Assembly (NCBI GenBank): GCA_012932295.1
Contig: JAAONU010000001.1
Span: forward strand, 8,083,104-8,147,103
DNA: 64,000 nucleotides
From: Cyclina sinensis
Taxonomy: Eukaryota > Mollusca > Bivalvia > Venerida > Veneridae
Direction of reading: 5' to 3'
Below are positions 14,201 to 25,377 of the stretch, piece after piece. A model generated the notes under the pieces. It saw nothing but the letters and a program-made list of their open reading frames with translations. It did no database searches and was not told where the DNA came from. Positions within the stretch are counted from its first letter, which is position 1. Every line of letters begins with the position of its first letter. Made by a program: the position numbers and the translations under genes.

Positions 14201-17200
14201 ATTTCGCGCATTGTTACTCAGCAAATTTTTACTTTAATTTGAGATCGTAAGTCCACAACACGGCATATTTTTCACGCGCGGCGACCATGCATCACTACGG
14301 TTTTATGATAGTGTGTAGTGAAAATATGTGAAGGTCAAATTTAACGCTACTTGGTCAGTGAATAAAAAAGTCTTAGAGAACTAACATATAGAAATTTCGA
14401 TACCATATCTTAAGAAATAAAAAAAATATGAAGGTAGTGACATTATTTCTGGATCAACCCTCGTATTATCACTGTAGACTAATACTTTATTTGAAATCGA
14501 TTCCATTTGCTGAGACTTATCATAATATGTATGTGTTTGTAGTGGGAACATCGAATCTCCATCAAGATCCATTCCCCCAGACATTCATACATTCATAACG
14601 TTCGCTATCAAGAAGAAAGGACATGAGTTGATACTGGCGTTAAAACCAAGTCAAAATGAACAAACAAAAAGGACAAGAGATAAAATATTTTGAACTTTAA
14701 ACTTAGATCATACAAAGTACACTTGAAAAAAGGACTCTGAAGGAAAAGGCCATCATTCTTTTTGTGAAAATGGCATTTAATTTGAAAACATTAAACTTGC
14801 ATTTGGTCAGAAACGCTAGGTAAGGTAGGTGGTAATTGGTATATTGTCATTCATACAATAAACAGAATCTTAAGAATGAAAATAAACATTTTGTCGTCAG
14901 ATTAATATAAAGATGCCTTGTAATTTGTAAGAAAAAAAATCTGAACCTTGCGAACTTTCAAAAGGCATGGATATGAAAAAGTATTTAATTACCTTTGCTT
15001 TGCCAGAAGTTGTATCAAATCATTGTTGGCCAAGTTGCCAAGAGTAATGGCCTTAGCTACCATATTGTATTTGTTACGATTAAGTACACATTTTTTCTTT
15101 CATTCAAAAATGTCGGATCATCTCAGTCAGTCTCGTATATAACAGGCTTCCATGCTTATTTAAATGTGAACAGACAACACTATTTATCACCTTTCCTAGT
15201 AGAAAGCTCTCCACAAAAATAAAGTGACGTTCGAAATAGACAACAGTAGGTTATGTAGGCAAGTTGGTACAAATAATACCGAAATAGACAACAGTAGGTT
15301 ATGTAGGCAAGTTGGTACAAATAAGACCGAAATAGACAACAGTAGGTTATGTAGGCAAGTTGGTACAAATAAGACCGAAATAGACAACAGTAGGTTATGT
15401 AGGCAAGTTGGTACAAATAAGACCGAAATAGACAACAGTAGGTTATGTAGGCAAATTGGTACAAATACGACACTGCAGTAAATCAATTTAATAACTTCGA
15501 AAATGTTTCTATGCTGTACTAGGGGTACGTCGTTTTGGAGCTCCAAGAAACTGACGACAAACCGTCTTGCACCAGACGCTCCCTTAGTTTTTCTGCATTA
15601 CCATTTTCATCATAAATTGCTGCAAGCAGACGTCATTACCTTGGATAATGTAGTAATATGTATGTAATTCAGTTTGTAATTCAACTCATATATTGTTACA
15701 AAACAAACGCTGTTGTCATTCAGTTGTTTGTTAACTCTTTGGTGGAGGTTTGATAGCTTTAACTGTAGAATGCAGCTAATATATTACGCTACACATATTT
15801 CATAATATTTCTGATTAACCTCCGCTTCTACTAGTATTTCCTCCATATAACATGAAAAACTGAGGTGCGTTCTTCCTTAACAATCTTGACATTTTATATG
15901 TAATGGCCGTAAAATGTTTGCTAATTGTCCTTTTTAACGTGCCTTGTTGTATACTGCACCTATTAATTCAAGACGATGAAAATATTCGGATATTCCTGTT
16001 GTATTATTGTTAAAAAATTGTCTGTGCTTACCTCTTCTTCTATGGCAGTTTGTGTTCGAGTAGTCTTTTCTTATAGCCCTTTTGACTTGGACTTTATAGT
16101 GGTTTTTTTTTGTTAACCTTGGGAATGTTTGCCTGTACTGATCCTTGTTTATCACTCGTTGCAATTTCTAAATACAGTTGTTTTAGTTGATGCCCTTGTG
16201 TCTTGTTGTTGTTGTCTGAAAACTACGCTGCTCCTGTTAGAATTGTTGTTTACCATTTTATTCTGCAGTTTTATCTTTCCAGCTTGCTTATCACAAACTC
16301 TACCTTTGATTGTTTTGCTTCCAAAAGTGCTTTTAAAAGTGCAAGGTCTTTCGATAAAACAATTTCATCATAATGCACCAAAATTGTTCTCTTACATTTG
16401 CATCCCACTGTTCAACAACAGTTCTAAATTTAATATTTTTTCCTTCTGCACTCATTACAAACAATTTTTTCACGAGAGAACAATTATAAACTGAACAATA
16501 CGTTGGGTTTCCAATGGCGCCGTGCAATATTTGCATGATATACATTGCTTTTAAAAGCTCTCGTTCTATCTTTGAATCGTCAATTGCCATTTTCCCTAGT
16601 ACATGAGTTAGGACCGGTGTTAAGCACATTATTGTATTTCACCCTGTTTCTTAAAAGATTGGTCACATGATGTGAAATACTGTCATCGTCTTGAAAACTG
16701 TTTTTCTTTCCAGAACTTCTTGCAGCTGTTGTTAAGAAATGTGAATGTGTTATTTTAACGTTTTGTATGCTGCGTCAAAATATTTATGGCCAGAAATGAA
16801 GGCAATACGTTTTAGTCAGAATATTTTGTATATAGACATGAAAGAAAAAGTACAGTAGTTTGTTTTTTTGTCTGTGTTGTTTTTGTAGTTCTCACATTTC
16901 TGTTTTACATCAGCATTGAACAGCGGAATAAGGGTGCAATAGCGGTGTTGGTCAGTTTTCAATCTTTGTCATAGTCCTTTTAAAGCATTGTTTTTGTTTA
17001 AAATGTAATTAAGCTTGTAAATCATGCATTATTGTAATACTTGTTTTCATTAATTTCAGAAATGTCAAGACAAGAATTGCAACAAGAAAATTTACAGCTG
17101 CAAGGGCAGGTGCGAGAGTTACGTCGTAAATGTGCAATTATACGGGACTTGATAGATAATCTTCATAAAAACTATGAGATGTCGAAAAGGGCACCTTTGA

Positions 17201-17262
17201 TGCAACGATATAACATGCTTAAAGCAATGGTTAAAAAAGTTATACACGACGAGTTGATTTAA
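7930..17262 (+). CDS. Unrecognised coiled-coil protein gene, 3' part (join 7930-8265, 17060-17262)
   Basis: I do not recognise this family. Two exons can be joined with matching phase. The first ends in a strong donor (GTAAGT at 8266). The second follows TTAATTTCAG at 17050-17059. Both junctions are phase 1, so the joined frame runs through to a TAA at 17260-17262. Each exon encodes a charged, heptad-like helical module of about 60 residues. In both, E-N-x-Q-L near the start is followed by a Y-E-x-S-K motif, then P-L, R-Y, L-K-x-M-V-K and a final I. The product is hydrophilic, with no signal peptide or membrane segment, so it is probably a cytoplasmic or nuclear protein. The 8794-nt intron carries a hAT-like element, a mariner and a minisatellite. 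The gene may begin upstream, or at an in-frame ATG at 7905 that would make the first exon start without splicing. Confidence 0.6.
8266..11002. other. Intron sequence of coiled-coil gene, upstream part
   Basis: No coding signal. It is AT-rich with scattered trinucleotide-like runs (CATTATTATT around 10040-10100). A slightly more GC-rich patch at about 9717-9850 has no reading frame I can recognise. Confidence 0.45.
11003..11010. repeat. 8-bp target-site duplication, left (hAT-like)
   Basis: ATATATTG directly precedes the terminal TAGGGATG and recurs exactly at 12022-12029 after the terminal CATCCCTA. An 8-bp duplication is the hallmark of hAT-superfamily transposition. Confidence 0.85.
11011..12021. 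mobile_element. Non-autonomous hAT-like DNA transposon
   Basis: The element is 1011 bp. It starts TAGGGATG and ends with the inverse, CATCCCTA, between perfect 8-bp duplications. Next to each end are dense inverted copies of CGAACGTTCG (11024-11092 and 11945-11992), which look like subterminal transposase-binding repeats of the kind hAT elements carry. No transposase remains: short frames inside show no DDE or BED-finger motifs. It therefore depends on a related autonomous element elsewhere. It lies in the intron of the coiled-coil gene. Confidence 0.85.
12022..12029. repeat. 8-bp target-site duplication, right (hAT-like)
   Basis: Exact copy of the left duplication ATATATTG. Confidence 0.85.
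12852..14077 (-). CDS. Mariner transposase, D,D34D, with intron-like insertion (join of 14077-13391 and 13235-12852)
   Basis: It cuts and pastes the element at TA sites. The N-terminal half has the helix-turn-helix DNA-binding region and a W-V-P-x-L-L linker. The DDE triad is D161 (T-A-D-E-T-W), D258 (H-H-D-N-A-T-P-H) and D293 (P-D-L-A-P-C-D-F), with 34 residues between the last two, the mariner signature. I start at ATG 14077 (M-S-I-S-D-K); the upstream extension to 14095 begins with GTG. After the codon at 13391-13393 the frame runs into a 155-nt segment, 13236-13390. That segment begins GTAAGC and ends CTACTGCAG, and removing it rejoins the conserved protein in frame, giving 356 residues. 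Most mariners have no intron. Confidence 0.9.
13236..13390 (-). other. Putative spliceosomal intron in mariner transposase
   Basis: On the minus strand it opens with GTAAGC after AAG and closes with a pyrimidine-containing CTCTACTGCAG. A TGACTAAT-like branch-point candidate lies inside. Excision restores reading at the Y-Y-S-K / V-L-T-T junction without adding or losing a residue of the mariner core. Confidence 0.75.
14464..15232. other. Intron sequence between mariner and minisatellite
   Basis: AT-rich, with no gene or repeat I recognise. Confidence 0.4.
15233..15472. repeat. 48-bp minisatellite, 5 copies
   Basis: Five head-to-tail copies of a 48-bp unit that starts GAAATAGACAACAG and ends in ATAAGACC, nearly identical. 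Because 48 is a multiple of 3 and the unit lacks stops in several frames, long repetitive frames appear on both strands. I treat these as by-products and not genes. Confidence 0.95.
15473..17059. other. Intron sequence before terminal coiled-coil exon
   Basis: No coding segment supported. Frames on both strands near 16129-16629 lack family features. Confidence 0.4.
17060..17262 (+). CDS. Exon B (terminal) of coiled-coil gene
   Basis: It begins after a TTTCAG acceptor and ends with TAA. It encodes about 66 residues that repeat the module of exon A: Q-E-N-L-Q-L, then N-Y-E-M-S-K, then P-L-x-x-R-Y and L-K-A-M-V-K-K. An ATG at 17062 lies two bases inside the exon and could also start a separate short protein. 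The stop is followed directly by a degenerate tandem repeat. Confidence 0.6.
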
Positions 17263-17580
17263 TGACTACATAATACGTTACCGAAGTCTTTGTAAGATAT
17301 CAAGAAAATCGTGTGACAGTTGATACAATGATAATGCAACAAGATAATGAAGTTTTATTAAGACGTCATTTGTGACTTAATAAGATAGTATTTTTATTTA
17401 TCAGTTGTGAGTGTTGCTGCAGTGACTACGTAACAAGATAGTGTTTTTATGATATCAGATGTGACTGTTTGTACAGTGACTACTTAATAGACATGATTTT
17501 TAAGATATCAGGGGTGACGGTTGTTGCAGTAACTACACAACAATACAGTGAATTTATTTCAAGATATCAAATGTGACTTC
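17263..17580. repeat. Degenerate tandem repeat in probable 3'UTR
   Basis: From just after the stop codon a unit of about 55-60 bp recurs with much divergence. Anchors are TGTGAC, TTG-TGCAGTGACTAC and AAGATATCA, seen near 17290, 17345, 17406, 17460 and 17515. It sits where the 3'UTR of the coiled-coil gene should be. Confidence 0.6.
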
Positions 17581-19168
17581 ATCGTCAGAAACCCGCGTTC
17601 GATCCATTCCTTTTCACTCTATTCATCGACCGTGGGGCAATCGGCTAGTGAAATATCGTACTCATGAATAATGCGTTACCTACTTTCATTGGTTTCCGAA
17701 AGATTTCCATTGCGCAATCCCAGCCAATGAAATTACTCGAAATTACAATTTGCCACTCGCGGCTGTGTTTGAATCCTGGGAAATACGTCTATTTTGCCTA
17801 CTGTCCACATTGAAGAGTATCTATCTGTAATACGGAATCTAATAGGACGAGGAATTACTTCCCTTTGCTTATTGATATTCATGAAAAGAATAATCTTCAG
17901 TCAATTGTCCCACGGTACATAATGTAGTTGTGCGGAATATGTACCGGGGGTAACCGACGATGTGACTTTTGATACATTGACTTCATACTCCACAGTGAAG
18001 ATATTGTTATGTATCAAAAATAGTGTGACCGCAAAATGAAAATGGCGGGAACATTAAATGTGATGGAAACACACGTGATTAAGAACAAGATTTTTCTAAC
18101 ACTTCAGAAGTGTTTCAGTTTATAAGGCGATGTTACACTTCACAAGTGTATTGGTTTACTATGGTGCAATAATATGAACTCTTCCTTCCAATTTGAGAGA
18201 AACATTACTTCATTGAAACGTCATGAGTATCACATTTTCTTAACGAAGACATGAGTCGACATGGCAGAGTCTTGAATGTCTTGTGTTCTTAATGATAGTT
18301 TTATGCAGGTGTCTGTAACAATCTATATTCCGCACGAAAATGTTTTTCGTAGCTTTCGAGACTTTCTTACCTGTCATATAAATCAAAGCGTGTATATCAG
18401 TGAATATTCTAAATTTGGGTTTGGACAACCGAAAGGTGCAAAGAAGATGAGGCAAAGTCAAATGGTATATTTATTTATATGTGTCATGTCTGGTATTTTC
18501 CAAACAATTTTGCCTCCCTGTTATGATACAATATACCATATTCTTTTGGTTATCCTCTTTTCAGAAACAGATCTGAAGAACATCTGCAGACAGAGTTATT
18601 ATTTTTACTGATAAATCAGAGTATGACCTGAAAACATGAAATTGTCAACGCGCTGCGTGTATGTAAATGAAATTCAAAATAAGTGATGCATTGTAGTTTG
18701 TATCACAGTTTCATCTTTTTTCGTACATTTGCAAATAAAAAGTAAGCAACAAGATTATGATGTACTATATATTTTCAATAAGCAAATCAGTTCGTGTTCA
18801 ATGCCAAGTGTAATAGCAAATAAAATTTTAATTTTACATAGTGTATTCCCTATTGTTAATCTTGAAAGTAGAGCGTTTGTTTTTTTCAATTACATTCGAC
18901 GAGGGATTGCTCCTAATAGAAATGTTATCTGCTTCATCTCTGTTCGTAGGAAAAAAAAGTCTTTGAGACAAACATCATTTTACCGAGACAATTTAAAATA
19001 ATTCTGAATAAATTGTCCTATCAAAAAAGGGCATTTTTTAAATTGTGTCGACTTTTAAAGCTTTTAACAACTAACGGTATTTATAACTAAGAAGCCGGAC
19101 AAGTGAACCAAACGTTAGAGTTTTGATATAACCGATCATTCAATATATCCGAGGAATTCCGAATTTTT
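17581..19168. other. Downstream flank of coiled-coil gene
   Basis: No convincing gene. AATAAA-type signals (for example near 18733 and 18816) could end the coiled-coil transcript. A 111-codon plus-strand frame at 18276-18611 shows no recognisable domain. Confidence 0.4.
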
Positions 19169-19250
19169 AGCTCATCTAAGCACGAAGTGCTCAAGGGTGA
19201 GCTTTTGTGAACATTGGTTGTCCTGGATTGATTGGGATAGGTGCAAATCT
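19169..19250 (+). repeat. Fragment of dispersed repeat (GCTCATCTAAGCACGAAGTG)
   Basis: It begins AGCTCATCTAAG, then GCACGAAGTGC (a small hairpin) and GGGTGAGCTTTTGTG. From memory this start is typical of a repeat family common in mollusc genomes. Its GTGAGC word recurs at the ends of other repeats in this window (about 30798 and 40741). Confidence 0.45.
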
Positions 19251-19380
19251 TCATGTAGCAGAAAATCAGCCATGATTAAAAATCAAAATACTGCACATGA
19301 GAAAGCCAATGCATTACACTGAAAAGTTTTGTTCTGAAAACATTTTTTGACAGGTTCATCTAATACGTGTTTTATCCAAA

Positions 19381-19403
19381 ACAACAACAACAACAACAAC
19401 AAT
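19381..19403. repeat. (CAA)n microsatellite
   Basis: Seven consecutive ACA/CAA triplets. Shorter runs of the same triplet lie at about 20542-20558 and 50879-50896. Confidence 0.9.
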
Positions 19404-19644
19404 ATTTATGCTATTTTTCTGTTATAGAGCAGAAGTGGGTATAGATGTCCTAAGAAATACCCTTCTACCACCTCAAAGTTAGCTTCCACGTTAATAAATG
19501 TTCATGTATTATGATGAATATCTCTCCTTTTGAAATACTGTATTATTGTGCAATATTCTCTAGCTTAATTGGCCTCTCTTCAACCTTATTGTTGTTGTTG
19601 GGGTGGTGATTGCATAAGGTGTCTTGGCAAGAGGAGGAACATTT

Positions 19645-22600
19645 TGAACACGGGTCTACCGTCCCTAAAACTTCCTGCCTAAGTGCAAATTGTTCTACTA
19701 GTTTGTTGGAAACTGATTAAGATTTTAATGAACACAAACCTTTGCTAAACATCATTATTACTTATAAAACATCAAATCGTTTGCTTTGGCGGTAAGAAAA
19801 GGTATGAAAAGCTTTTTGCAGTTTTGGATCAAGGTTATATAGTAAAAATGGTGACAGCTGATTGTAAATGTATTTAACCTTTCAGTTCATATATATATAT
19901 ATATATTAACATTTACACTCTAATTTCTCAGTTGCTGTACCGAAAAATAAGTTTTGACTTCTATTCAAAAAGGAATGATCAAGCTGATGGAAAAATAAGA
20001 ACAATTTTTCGACTAACATTATTTGTTTTTTTTCATTTTTTATACATGTATGTAACTTTTAGCATCGACAAATATTAAAAAATGGATCAGGCAGACTTAC
20101 AGACTGACAAAAGCATAATGTAGTCTTTATGTAAAACATTTTTGCTATAACTGCACTTAATGAAAGAATAAATGTATAAACATAAAAATTAGAGCAACCC
20201 CATGTAGTCCTTCGAGAACTACAAATTCGTTCAACGGCATACAGTTCGGCTAGGTGTGGCTAGGCTAGGTTCGCTCAACATATTTTGCTATAGAAGGAGG
20301 CACTGTGAAGGTCTTAAATACACAAGAAGAAGATTCGCCTGGCGAGAACAACAAATATTTATATGACAGGTGAGTTGTTTTTCTACACTACGTTTGAAAT
20401 TAAATGATACCACAGATACATTTTTTGTAACCACTTTTGTAAACAAAAAAAAAGTAATTAATACAATAATGTAGAATAATCACACTTTATAAATATTGAT
20501 AAAAAATAACGACCAATGAAAAGCTGTCTGACCTTAGGTAACAACAACAACAACAACTTCAAGTGACTTATTACTTTCAACTTGTTACTTACAACTTATT
20601 ACTTAAAACTTGTGACTTGTGGCTTATAACTTGTGACTTGTACATTAACGCTAGTCACTATTTGTGACTGCTTTAAGTACACTGCAAATCTTTATTGCTG
20701 TTGGACTCAGTGCCATGTCATACATACTGTGAACCAAATAAATAGAAATCTTACAGCAGCTAATGATTTTCATTATTATGTTTTATTTTTGGGGAAACAC
20801 CATGCCATAAACAGTTAGATTTCCACTTTTTAAAGACTTACCATATCAGAATGGTTGTCAGCGGCCATATTTTCTAAGCAGGCTGCGCGCCAAAATCTCT
20901 ACGAGGTCATATGAAGTGACATAACTACAGTCATTAGTCACAAGTCAAAATTGCAGTCCAGGGCTTTCATACCTTATGGCACACCTCGGTGTCATAGCAA
21001 GAATAGACATCTTTAATGCTTAAATTATACTTACAGTTAGACTGTCGATACATAGCCATCAAACTTACATCCGTTAAATTCATAAACCATTTCAAATCCA
21101 GTTAGTTCATACATTGATTTGATCTCATTTTTGATCGTTTCTCTGCTTTTTTTTAATTATTATTATAATAATTATGTTTCGACCTGTTTGAAACTCAAAA
21201 CAGGCCTGAAAGATCGGTAATTCATTTTCTGTACTGTCCACAGCACTTTTGAGACAATTCTCTAGTCTGTGACCTCTCGAAAACAATATCACGATGATGG
21301 TATTCTAATTAATAAAGGCTAAGTCTAGGCAAAATTGCTCTAAAATGTTTAAATAAGAACTCCTTTTGCCATAACTTGATGTGTTTTTGAGAATATAAGT
21401 ATTTATTGTACTCATAGACTTTCCGTTAGACAGTGCTCAGTTAAAAGTAAAAGCAGTAATAACAATAAAACAGTCTATTTCAATCAGTCATACATTTAAT
21501 CATTTTCATCATCATTATTACATTTATCAGCAGATTAAAATTGTTAAAATTCTATGATTTTGAATATTTTTCAGTCTTTTTTTTTTTAAATTTCAGTTAC
21601 GAACTTTTTTTAGCTTATAAACTCTAGAAAAAGAAGTGTTACCTGCTATAAATGCAGGAGTTTCACAGAGAATCTAAGCAAATCGTGAAATAAAATAATA
21701 TTCAACGACAATTATTTCACAATTCCGTTTTGTCGAGCTACATAAGCAAATTTAGGATGACAAATTACCCTGACTGTCAACTTTCATTAACTCAGCGAGA
21801 AAGAACCTGATACAAGCAATGCAAGTCAAAACATTCTGCGTATTACCGTCGGGCATCTAGCTTATAGGCATCGGTTGAAAAAAAAGACACCTGTTTATGC
21901 AACACAAAAAAAGAAATTACGCTCTTTCTGTGTGATCTTGAAATCAGCAACGCTGAAATACCTGTCAGCAAACAGATTTCATATCAAAACAAGTGTATCT
22001 GGAATAAAAATGATGTTAATTTCAAGTTAAAGAACTGGCAGTTAATATTCGTTTTCACCTATGCTTCGAAAAACATTGTAAAATTTAGTTAAGTTTGCAG
22101 TGTGAGAATGTAATTATTTCAAATGTTCCATCATGTTTTTAGTGGCTATAAATTCCGCTATATAAGTTGTTTGGTAACAGTCACTATCGTAACTAGACAT
22201 CATGATTTGCCGCTGTCAGAAGCCAGTGTAGGTAACAAGCAACGTAAAATGCGCTTCGAGGGTGCCGATGTGGATTACCTACGTGATAAGGGCTATACAA
22301 TTATAAATAAACTGACGAATCAGCGACATTTTAGTTTGATTCTCTATCCTCTATCAATACACCTCCATACATCTATACAATGAGAGATTCAAAATACATC
22401 AGTCGTTGGTTTCCAACAGTGGTAAATCAAGAAAAAGGAACGAAAATATAGATTTTGTACAGTTTTACTGAATGCGGTTAAAACCGTTAGATCATTAACA
22501 AGAAGAGTATAACAAAACTGTATAAATTCAAAGTTTGCTTTAATCATTTCGGCCCCAATAAAAATATAAATCATTAACAAACTACAAATCATTAAACTAA

Positions 22601-23412
22601 ATAACACCCGAATTGTCACTACAATAAACAGACATCAATTTTAATCAATTTAAACAATGTGCACAAAGTTTAAATAAACACTATTCAAGTTATATTTACA
22701 TGCTTAAATATATTGAAAATACTTATAGTACATATTATTTGCTTTATTATGTGTCTATATTGAAAATTACTTACAGAGATTATTTGATTTGTACTTACAT
22801 GTATGCTTTTTTCCGCGGATTAATTTTTGGGACTTCAGGAGTGTAATATTTGGTAACTACGCGGGAAGAACAAGAGCAATTATTTCAACTCAAAGTAAAT
22901 ATTGAATATGCTTCAAATAAAGACAATGAAGACACTACTAGAAAATAATTGAGTAAATGTCAGTGGTTTAATTTGGACAGGGTCGCAAGTAACATAATTA
23001 TTTCCTATTGTTTTCTAAGAATAACCATGAAATTACGTGAATTTTATGAGTTAGAATCTCGCATTCCGCGTGCTGCTACATATTGTAGTCCATGTTATTA
23101 TACATACTAGACACAAAATTTGTGACATGCCAGTTGCCTTAGTCATGAATTTTCTAAAGATGTTAATATTTACGTTTTGCAAATAAGTAAAAATACTGTG
23201 TCTTGATCTGTAAATATGATATGTTAATCAACAACAGAGGTGAAAAATATTATCCTAGCATTTGAAGGTACATATTTTACTCATCAGGGCTTGTTGCGGT
23301 AGCGTTAAACGCATTTAACATGCCTATATAATAAAATTACAATTACAAAGAAATGCTACACACATATGAAAAACGAGCTCCGCTTTGTCATGAAATCAAA
23401 CACGTGTTTGGG
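19645..23412. repeat. Segmental duplication, copy A
   Basis: Many collinear stretches match copy B (23815-27935). They include CCGTCCCTAAAAC, TTTTAATGAACACA, ACTCTAATTTCTCAG, CCTGTTTGAAA and CTTCAGGAGTGTA followed by CGCGGGAAGAACAA. Copy A carries sequence that B lacks, such as an ACTTGTTACTT-rich simple repeat at about 20565-20660 and extra DNA near 22100-22400. No protein frame is conserved between the copies, so the duplicated segment looks non-coding. Confidence 0.75.
20565..20660. repeat. ACTTGT-type simple repeat
   Basis: Variations of GACTTGT/TTACTTACAACTT recur about ten times. The stretch is present in duplication copy A and absent from B. Confidence 0.6.
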
Positions 23413-24959
23413 ATATATCTTTTCCATTTACTTAAAACTTCTTTTGACCTATGTAATCAAAAAAACAACTCTATCCGCCGAAAACAAACAGTGTGAAACA
23501 CTCCTTACGATGTGTTTTTTCTTTTGAAAATTTCCATGGACAAATATCATTAGCTCGGTTAGACATAATGATCACGTGACTCAGACAACTGCTCTCGATC
23601 CAGCCTCATTGTAAATAGACATGACGGACTCAACAAGCTCTTCATTATCAACATTCTAGCGGGTCGAGACTTGCAACGAAACACGTAGGATCCTAAAGGA
23701 TCTTTCATACATTTCTGTTTTTCCTTTTTTCTCTGATGTTCTTTTTTGTTTTTTTTTTCATCTTGGACTTATTGGGTTGACCACGACACGCCATATTTTG
23801 AAAGTTCAATTAATCGAACACGGATTATGCCGTCCCTAAAACTAAGAGCCTTACTGCCAAAGGTTCTACAAGTCTGTTGGAACTTGATTAATATTTTAAT
23901 GAACACAGGCCATTGCTAAACCCCATTATCAATTAAAAACATCAAGTCGATTGTTTTAAGGGTAAAAAAAATGTAAGAAAAGATTTTTCTTATTTTGGAT
24001 AAAGGCTACAGAGTATAAAATGATGACATCTGTTTGTTGATGTATTTAACATTTCAGTTCATATGTATTCTTAGCATTAACACTCTAATTTCTCAGCTGC
24101 CGTACCGAAAAAATAAGTTTTGACTTCCAGTTAAACCGGAAAATGAGCAAGTTGAACGGAAAGACGCACTAGTTTACATATCGACATAAAAAACGGTCAC
24201 TAAATCCAGTCACAACAATGTTTTGATAGAGCAAGTGTTACAAGATGCAGTCTTACTGACCAGATAATTAAATTCAAACACATTGAAAACTTAACAACAG
24301 CAGGGATAAAGATAACACTTGACGTAAACAAAGAAGCGAATTTTAAATAGAAGACACACAGTAAAACCAATTATTCAACTTGCTGTAAAAACAATTTTTC
24401 ATTTTTATTAATACATTGTACCTTTCATTTTCGGAAAATATTTAACAAATGTATCAGACATACATACCGACTGATAAAACATAATGTAAAATTGGCAAAT
24501 ATAGCTTCAGGTAAAACATTTTACGGTAAATGACTTAATGAAAGTTTAAATATATAAAGGGGGATAACATTTTGTAGTATTTCAAGAGCATTACAAACGC
24601 GTTTGTCGGCATACAATTTGGCTAGATTTAGGATGTATCCGTCGACTACAGATAACAAAACTCTCAGCATAATTCTGTGAAGTTGTAATATATACACAAG
24701 GTGTTTTGCCTTGGGTGAACAACAAATATGAACAGGTAAGTTATTATTCCATTTTTTACCACATCACTATTTATATATGCATAACCTTTTAGCTGAACTC
24801 AGTGTCACAGCAAGAAGGTACATTTTTAATGCTTAAATTAGACTTGCGGTACTAAAAAGTGTCGATACAAAGCCGCCAGTATAAAATCCGCCTAATTCAC
24901 AAATCATTTAAAACCCAACTAGTTTATACTTTGCTTTGATCATAGTTTTTTTTAATTGA

Positions 24960-24961
<2 letters not shown>

Positions 24962-24996
<35 letters not shown>

Positions 24997-25007
24997 TATT
25001 ATTATTT
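24962..25007. repeat. (ATT)n microsatellite
   Basis: Nearly uninterrupted TTA/ATT triplets. A shorter AATTATTATTATAATAATTA run occupies the matching place in duplication copy A (about 21157-21172). Confidence 0.85.
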
Positions 25008-25221
25008 GACCTGTTTGAAATTCAAAATTGGCCTGAGATGTGAGTACTTTATTTTCTGTATTATCCACGGAACGTTTGAGATGATTTTCTAGTGTATGTC
25101 GATTTAGAGCGAAAGGCAAATAAAATCAATATTACGATAATCAATATAACGATGCTTTTGTTCTAAATGAATAAAGGCTAAGTCTAGGCAAAATTGACAG
25201 TGAGTTCAGTCAGAAGTAGCA

Positions 25222-25377
25222 GCAGAAATAACAATAAACCAGCCTATTTCAGTCAGTCATGCAGAAATAACAATAAAACAGCCTATTTCAGTCAGTCATG
25301 CAGAAATAACAATAAACCAGCCTATTTCAGTCAGTCATGCAGAAATAACAATAAACCAGCCTATTTCAGTCAGTCAT
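25222..25377. repeat. 39-bp minisatellite, 4 copies
   Basis: Four tandem copies of a 39-bp unit starting GCAGAAATAACAATAAA and ending TTCAGTCAGTCAT. Duplication copy A holds only one unit (21453-21491), so the array expanded after the duplication. Confidence 0.95.

Larger units (their letters stand above)
12609..14463 (-). mobile_element. Mariner element with intact ends
   Basis: The element is 1855 bp between TA dinucleotides (12607-12608 and 14464-14465), the mariner target duplication. The terminal inverted repeats begin CGAGGGTTGATCC and match at 26 of 28 positions (mismatches at positions 15 and 18). The only gene is a minus-strand transposase. At 1.86 kb it is longer than the usual 1.3 kb, owing to longer flanks and a 155-bp insertion inside the transposase. 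Near-identical ends and open frames suggest recent activity. Confidence 0.93.

Noticed and set aside
15233..15472. CRISPR-like array
   Set aside because: The 48-bp units are contiguous without variable spacers and the window is eukaryotic.
15180..15546. Long repetitive reading frames on both strands
   Set aside because: They exist only because a 48-bp repeat lacks stops; no start, splice or family evidence supports a gene.
18276..18611. 111-codon plus-strand frame downstream of the coiled-coil gene
   Set aside because: Hydrophobic by AT-rich composition; no family resemblance and an overlapping minus-strand frame of similar quality.
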